Source of the DNA: CALMKX01 sp036274895
GTDB taxonomy: Bacteria > Acidobacteriota > Thermoanaerobaculia > Multivoradales > SZUA-115
Direction of reading: 5' to 3'
Length of the DNA: 64,000 nucleotides
Assembly: GCA_036274895.1 (NCBI GenBank)
Contig: DASUEU010000008.1
Location: forward strand, 62,001 to 126,000
Positions 60,163 through 64,000 of this stretch are shown here, in pieces (position 1 is the first letter of the stretch; each line of letters starts with the position of its first letter). The position numbers were made by a program, and so were the translations under genes. The notes beneath the pieces are model-generated. The model was not told the DNA's origin. It did not search any database and saw nothing but the letters and a program-made list of their open reading frames with translations.

Positions 60163-61149
60163 CTACTCCAGGCGGTTGAGGTCCACTTCCAGCTTGGCCG
60201 CGCGGAGCTCTCGCGCCACTCGCAGCTTCCAGGCTCCCTCTCGATCGAAGCGCACGTACTCCACGCCTGAGTAGTCGGAAGGCAGCTCGATGCCCTCGGT
60301 GTAGAGGACGACGACCCGGCCCCGGCCCAAGACCCCGATGAAGAAGCCGAGCTCCAGGATGACGTTCTGCCGCGCCCGAGGCCGCATCTCCTGAGGCTCC
60401 TTGACGCAGGCGCCGATGTCGTCCGGAGTGAGGATCACGAGGGCGGCGCCGGCGAAAGAGCGCTGTTCCAGCTTCTCGATGATCGTCCTGCCCTTCGAGG
60501 GCTCTTCGAAGAGGACCACCGGCTTCAGACCCAGTCGCTCGATCAGGCGGGCAGCCTCGTGGAGCACGGCGTGGTCATGGCCGTGGACGACGAAGACGGA
60601 CTGGCTGGGCCTGTTCTCCGGCTCGGACCCATGCTCCTGGGTTCCTTCGTTGCCTTGCCCATCCGAGGCGTTGCCGCCCGTTCCGGCCGGCAGCTGCCCG
60701 GAGCCGGCCCCGGCCTTCCGGGGGAGAGCTCGCGCGGCGACGACGGCACCCAGGATCTGCTGAGCGAAGCCCTTGTAGAAGGTTTGCGTGAAGCGGCTCT
60801 CGATCGCTGGAAGCAAGTGCGCTGCCGTGGGCCCCAGCTCGCGAATCACCCCGATCGATCGGAGACGCCAAGCCGAGTAGTCGTGATAGCGCTTGTGCCG
60901 CGAGAAGCTGCCTACCGTGAGCAACTCCTCACCCACACGGACCAGGTCGTCCAGCTCCTCGTCGATCGAACCACGAGGCCGATCGAGAGCGTTGGGAGGC
61001 GCCACCACTGCCCCCTGGCCCGGCTCGAGGCTCTGCCGGGCCTTCAGGAACGCCGCCTGCTGGTCGGCCGTGAGCTGAGACCAGCGGCGGGTCTGCTCTT
61101 CCGGCGTCTGCTTGTAGAAGTCGGTGACAAACGCTCGCCAGTCGGACAT
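60163..61149 (-). CDS. TIR-like nucleotide-binding effector (CAP12/PCTIR-type)
   Basis: A 328-residue protein. The C-terminal domain (about 184-310) shows VFVVHGHDHAVLHEAARLIERLG, GRTIIEKLEQR, ALVILTPDDIGA and NVILELGFFIGVLGR, with Glu266 in the position of the TIR NADase glutamate. Related TIR-like domains are effectors in CBASS and Pycsar defence systems. The N-terminal 140 residues (GFAQQILGAVVAARAL end) are of unknown fold; a linker separates them. Start ATG at 61149 has GAGAGG upstream. No cyclase gene is adjacent, so it may act alone or be an orphan. Confidence 0.85.
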   Translation of the reverse strand: MSDWRAFVTDFYKQTPEEQTRRWSQLTADQQAAFLKARQSLEPGQGAVVAPPNALDRPRGSIDEELDDLVRVGEELLTVGSFSRHKRYHDYSAWRLRSIGVIRELGPTAAHLLPAIESRFTQTFYKGFAQQILGAVVAARALPRKAGAGSGQLPAGTGGNASDGQGNEGTQEHGSEPENRPSQSVFVVHGHDHAVLHEAARLIERLGLKPVVLFEEPSKGRTIIEKLEQRSFAGAALVILTPDDIGACVKEPQEMRPRARQNVILELGFFIGVLGRGRVVVLYTEGIELPSDYSGVEYVRFDREGAWKLRVARELRAAKLEVDLNRLE

Positions 61150-61465
61150 CTGCGCCTCTCGCTCGCCAGAGACCTTCCTAGTGGCCACGATGACAGGGAC
61201 TCGACTCCCTTGGATACGGTCGGTTGAGGGATCCTACCTCAGTGGTCTTGGGGACCCGGACCCCCCGGAGAGATCTCGATCGGTTCCCCCCAAGAGTCCC
61301 ATTCCCGGGAGCGAGCCTCGATCCTGACCCTGGCAGACTCCCAAACTCGGTCCTGCTAGTCGCCTCAAACCGCTGAAAACAATAGCTTTTCTCACTGGCA
61401 CCGCCCCTGCTCTCTTCCCCCACTGCCGCCGCGGATTCCCCGCGGCGACCTTGGAGGAGACGAAG
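61150..61465. other. Intergenic region before the secreted protease
   Basis: No gene is seen in these 316 bases. The plus strand contains a sigma-54-like promoter at 61396-61411, described separately, and the leader of the protease gene with a strong ribosome binding site (TTGGAGGAGACG). Confidence 0.6.
61396..61411 (+). promoter_or_regulatory. Candidate sigma-54 promoter for the secreted protease
   Basis: TGGCACCGCCCCTGCT: GG and GC are exactly 12 bases apart; the -24 element is perfect and the -12 element reads CTGC instead of TTGC. Transcription would start about 40 bp before the protease ATG. Confidence 0.5.
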
Positions 61466-63238
61466 ATGAACACCCTCTCACGCCTCAGCAGTTGTGCCCT
61501 CACCGCCTGGCTCGTCGCGAGCCCGGCCTTCTCCGCGGAGGCTCCGCCGCCCCGCTTGCTCCAGACCCCGGAGGTCGTGGGCGAGGAGATCCGCCTGACC
61601 TTCCGGAGCCCCGGCGTGCCCGCACCGCCGGCGGGCAAGGAGAAGGCCCTCGTCTGGACCCAGCCTCTCGACTACCCCGGCGCCAGCTACATCGCTCCCC
61701 ACTTCAGCGCCTTCTCCCTTCCCGACGGCGCGGCCGTGGTGGTGCGCTCGCCCAAGGGTGAACGCAGCTGGACCTACTCGGGCAAGGGCCAGGGAGCCGG
61801 CGACGGTTTCTGGGGCATCCACATCGCCGGGGACCAGGCGATCGTCGAGCTTTGGACCAGCCAGGCGCTTCCAGAAGGAGCGGTGGTGATCCAGGGCTTC
61901 GCCCACGGCTTCAAGGACCTGGGCGGCCCGCCGCCGGAGGCCATCTGCGGCACGAACGACTCTCAGTGGGCAGCTTGCTACCAGGCTTCCGAGCCCACTG
62001 CCTACGGCCGGGCGCGGGCGGTGGCGCGGCTGCTGATCAACGGCACCGGCTTCTGCACCGGCTGGCTGGTGGGCAGCGCCGGCCACCTGCTGACCAACCA
62101 ACATTGCATCGGTTCCCAGAGTGACGCATCCAACACCAACTTCGAATTCATGGCCGAGGGGGCCTGCGGTACGAACTGCTCGAGCCAGGGCTCCTGCCCG
62201 GGCACGGTGGTGGCCACCAGCAGCACCCTGGTGCGCTCGAGCTTCAATCTGGACTACGCCCTGGTGCAGCTGCCCACCAACCCCACCGCCACCTACGGCT
62301 TCCTGCAACTGCGCAACGGCTCGGCGGTGGTCAACGAGCGCATCTACATCCCCGGCCACCCGGGCGGAGGTGGCAAGAGGATCGCCCTGGCCTCCACCCA
62401 TTCGAGCGACGCGTCGGGCTTCTGCGAGGTCTTCAGCCTCAACGAGCCGGGCTGCGACGGCCGGCCGGGGCCGGACGTGGGCTACTTCTGCGACACCGAG
62501 GGAGGCTCCTCGGGCTCGCCCGTGCTCGCCACCGCCGACCAGGGCGTGGTGGCCCTGCACCATTGCGCGAACTGCCCGAATCGCGCCGTACCGATCCAGG
62601 CGGTCATCTCAGACCTCGGCGCCTCGCTGCCCCCCAACGCCCTGATCGGCCCGCCGCCGCCAGTGACGTTGGTGTTCCACTCGAACGGCGCCGAGGACGG
62701 CCGGGTGGCCGAGTCGTCCGAGACCAGCAACGTCGGCGGCACCGTCCACGCGACCGCCACCGGCGGTGCCGCCATCCGTATCGGGGACAACGACGCCAAC
62801 GAGCAGATCAAGGGCTTCCTCTCCTTCCGCACCGAGACCCTGCCGGACAACGCCAACATCACGGCCGCCACCGTGCGGGTGCTACGGGGCGGATCGCTCG
62901 GCAACAACCCCTTCCTCACCCACGGCCCCTGCCGGGTGGACGTGGTCGCCGGCAACTTCAACGCCAACTTCAACCTCGAGGCGGCGGACTTCCAGGCTCC
63001 GGCCACGGCGGTCAACGCCGGCACCCTGTCCAACGCGGCAGTGGACGGCCAGTGGTCCGAGGCCAACCTCACGGCCGCGGGCCGGTCGGCGATCAACCGC
63101 GTCGGCCGCACCCAGGTGCGCCTCTACTGTGTCCTCGACGACGACAACGACCTGACTTACGACTACGTGGGCTACTGGTCCGCCGACTCCGGCAACCAGG
63201 CCAACATGCCCCAGCTGGTGGTCACCTACCAGCCGTGA
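61466..63238 (+). CDS. Secreted trypsin-like serine protease with C-terminal beta-sandwich domain
   Basis: A 590-residue exported protein: signal peptide (1-23), pro-like region to about 160, then a chymotrypsin-fold domain with catalytic His213 (LLTNQHC), Asp263 (NLDYALVQL) and Ser349 (TEGGSSGSPV). Many Cys suggest disulfides. Residues 395-590 form a beta-rich domain (KGFLSFRTETLPDNANITAATVRV), of the type found as carbohydrate-binding or bridging modules in secreted hydrolases. A possible sigma-54 promoter and strong ribosome binding site lie upstream. Confidence 0.9.
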   Translation: MNTLSRLSSCALTAWLVASPAFSAEAPPPRLLQTPEVVGEEIRLTFRSPGVPAPPAGKEKALVWTQPLDYPGASYIAPHFSAFSLPDGAAVVVRSPKGERSWTYSGKGQGAGDGFWGIHIAGDQAIVELWTSQALPEGAVVIQGFAHGFKDLGGPPPEAICGTNDSQWAACYQASEPTAYGRARAVARLLINGTGFCTGWLVGSAGHLLTNQHCIGSQSDASNTNFEFMAEGACGTNCSSQGSCPGTVVATSSTLVRSSFNLDYALVQLPTNPTATYGFLQLRNGSAVVNERIYIPGHPGGGGKRIALASTHSSDASGFCEVFSLNEPGCDGRPGPDVGYFCDTEGGSSGSPVLATADQGVVALHHCANCPNRAVPIQAVISDLGASLPPNALIGPPPPVTLVFHSNGAEDGRVAESSETSNVGGTVHATATGGAAIRIGDNDANEQIKGFLSFRTETLPDNANITAATVRVLRGGSLGNNPFLTHGPCRVDVVAGNFNANFNLEAADFQAPATAVNAGTLSNAAVDGQWSEANLTAAGRSAINRVGRTQVRLYCVLDDDNDLTYDYVGYWSADSGNQANMPQLVVTYQP

Positions 63239-63254
63239 GCTGAGAACAGCGATC

Positions 63255-63274
63255 CCCCGAAGTACCTGGCACCT
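63255..63274 (+). repeat. Dispersed-repeat copy after the protease gene
   Basis: CCCGAAGTACCTGGCACCTT, a diverged copy in the orientation of the 54877 copy. It lies 17 bp after the protease stop. Confidence 0.6.
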
Positions 63275-63339
63275 TGTTGGTCTCGGTTCTTACCAGGCGA
63301 GCCTGCGGTTCCGGTTCTAGAATCCCCCTCAACCCGTCC

Positions 63340-63363
63340 CTCTCCCCCCGATCGGGGGGAGAG
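63340..63363. repeat. Perfect 24-bp palindrome
   Basis: A fully symmetric run centred between 63351 and 63352: CTCTCCCCCCGA followed by its exact reverse complement. It lies 30 bp before the next start codon and could form a cruciform or strong hairpin. Confidence 0.7.
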
Positions 63364-63393
63364 AGGATCGGAGGGATCGGAGGGGAGAAGCCC

Positions 63394-63840
63394 ATGGCCG
63401 TCAGGACCCTGCTGAGCGAAACCGATCGAGCCCAGATCCTCGAGCGCTTGAAGCGCGTGCGCCCCGACTCCAAGCCGCTCTGGGGCACGCTGGACGCTCC
63501 GCGCATGCTCTGCCACGTGGCGGACCAGATGCGGGTGGCGCTCGGTGACGTGCCCAGCAAGCCGATCCACAACTTCTTGACCCGCACCCTGGTCAAGTCC
63601 CTGGTCGTCAACACCGGCTTCCAGCCGCCGAAGGCGAAGATCCAGACCGCGCCGGAGATGCTGGCCTCGAAGCCGACGAGCTGGGAAGCTGACCTCGAGG
63701 CCTGCGTGGCCCTGGCCGAACGTCTCGGCCGTGGGTCCGCCCACGCCGTTCACCCCGCCTTCGGCCCACTCACTGCCGAGGAATGGGGTCGCCTGGCCTG
63801 GAAGCACGTGGACCACCACCTGCGCCAGTTCGGAGTGTGA
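63394..63840 (+). CDS. DinB-like (DUF1569-type) protein
   Basis: A 148-residue protein with the four-helix DinB-like layout: LGTLDAPRML-type first region (LWGTLDAPRMLCHVADQMRVAL, His in CHVADQ) and the C-terminal WGRLAWKHVDHHLRQFG with the three His that bind metal in the family. Function is unknown; relatives include small thiol-dependent enzymes. ATG at 63394 has GGAGGGGAG upstream; the frame is open farther up but without similarity. Confidence 0.8.
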   Translation: MAVRTLLSETDRAQILERLKRVRPDSKPLWGTLDAPRMLCHVADQMRVALGDVPSKPIHNFLTRTLVKSLVVNTGFQPPKAKIQTAPEMLASKPTSWEADLEACVALAERLGRGSAHAVHPAFGPLTAEEWGRLAWKHVDHHLRQFGV

Positions 63841-63846
63841 GGGAGC

Positions 63847-64000
63847 TCACTTCTTGCGCAGCAGGGCCGCGGAGATCGCCGCAGCGACCAGGCCGATGGG
63901 CAGGGGCTGGGCGAAGGTGAGGGCGGCGTTGCCGAGCGGGGTGTCGTAGAGGCGCTTCAGCTCCCGGGCCCGCTGGGCGGTCTTGACGATCTCGGCGTCG
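63847..64000 (-). CDS. C-terminal end of a DUF4199-like membrane protein (runs off window)
   Basis: The last 50 residues, up to the stop at 63847, are visible: a helix with DAEIVKTAQRARELKRLYDT, then GNAALTFAQPLPIGLVAAAISAALLRKK, a hydrophobic helix ending in a basic tail, as at the C-terminus of DUF4199 proteins. The rest is outside the window. Convergent with the DinB-like gene. Confidence 0.6.
   Translation of the reverse strand, partial: DAEIVKTAQRARELKRLYDTPLGNAALTFAQPLPIGLVAAAISAALLRKK

Overview
This 64 kb window is a GC-rich (roughly 70%), densely coded stretch of bacterial chromosome. The best guess for the host is an Acidobacteriota lineage, possibly Thermoanaerobaculia. This is inferred from an orphan MacB-like permease of the ADOP type that is abundant in acidobacteria, from a secreted protein ending in a DGFETGDTSAW-type tail, and from many Gram-negative envelope genes (TonB receptor, MltA, Cpx and Kdp systems). 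I saw no rRNA, tRNA or CRISPR array.

Layout. 1-3.6 kb: two tandem exported isoaspartyl methyltransferases, a secreted glycosylasparaginase and a TldE/PmbA-like gene. 3.6-7.9 kb: a partner-switching module (RsbU-like phosphatase, STAS protein, RsbW-like kinase, small membrane protein) behind a sigma-54 promoter, next to its own sigma-54 activator gene; a shared 17-bp inverted repeat lies in front of both. 8-11.7 kb: a D-amino-acid-oxidase remnant, a large secreted protein and two toxin-antitoxin loci, one frameshifted. 11.8-20.5 kb: a seven-gene minus-strand operon with overlapping or nearly touching genes (TetR, TonB receptor, SDR, acyl-CoA ligase, alpha/beta hydrolase, KASIII-like enzyme lacking two catalytic residues, MFS transporter) with a clear promoter and operator. 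20.6-30.5 kb: small metabolic genes, ADOP permease, PIN toxin pair, esterase and a large Cys-rich secreted protein.

30.6-43.4 kb: kdpFABC with a KdpD that stops before its kinase domain. A separate KdpE-like regulator and a DUF4118 histidine kinase lie upstream. Between them sits a lower-GC three-gene island (AAA ATPase, TOPRIM-like protein, DUF262 protein) that looks like an anti-phage module. 43.4-47.1 kb: an outer-membrane-type lipoprotein and a CpxP/Spy-CpxR-CpxA cluster with a perfect CpxR box. 47.1-54.9 kb: glutaminase, cation efflux, GluQ, a cupin, two divergent aminotransferases and MltA, whose coding sequence contains two copies of a dispersed repeat. 54.9-64 kb: ECF sigma factor with a START-like partner, HD protein, MazF-like pair, PQQ-propeller protein, TIR-like effector, secreted trypsin-like protease, a DinB-like protein and the end of a DUF4199-like gene.

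Most gene calls rest on recognisable motifs. Promoters and operators were read by eye. Function of the seven-gene operon and of the AAA/TOPRIM/DUF262 island is inference.
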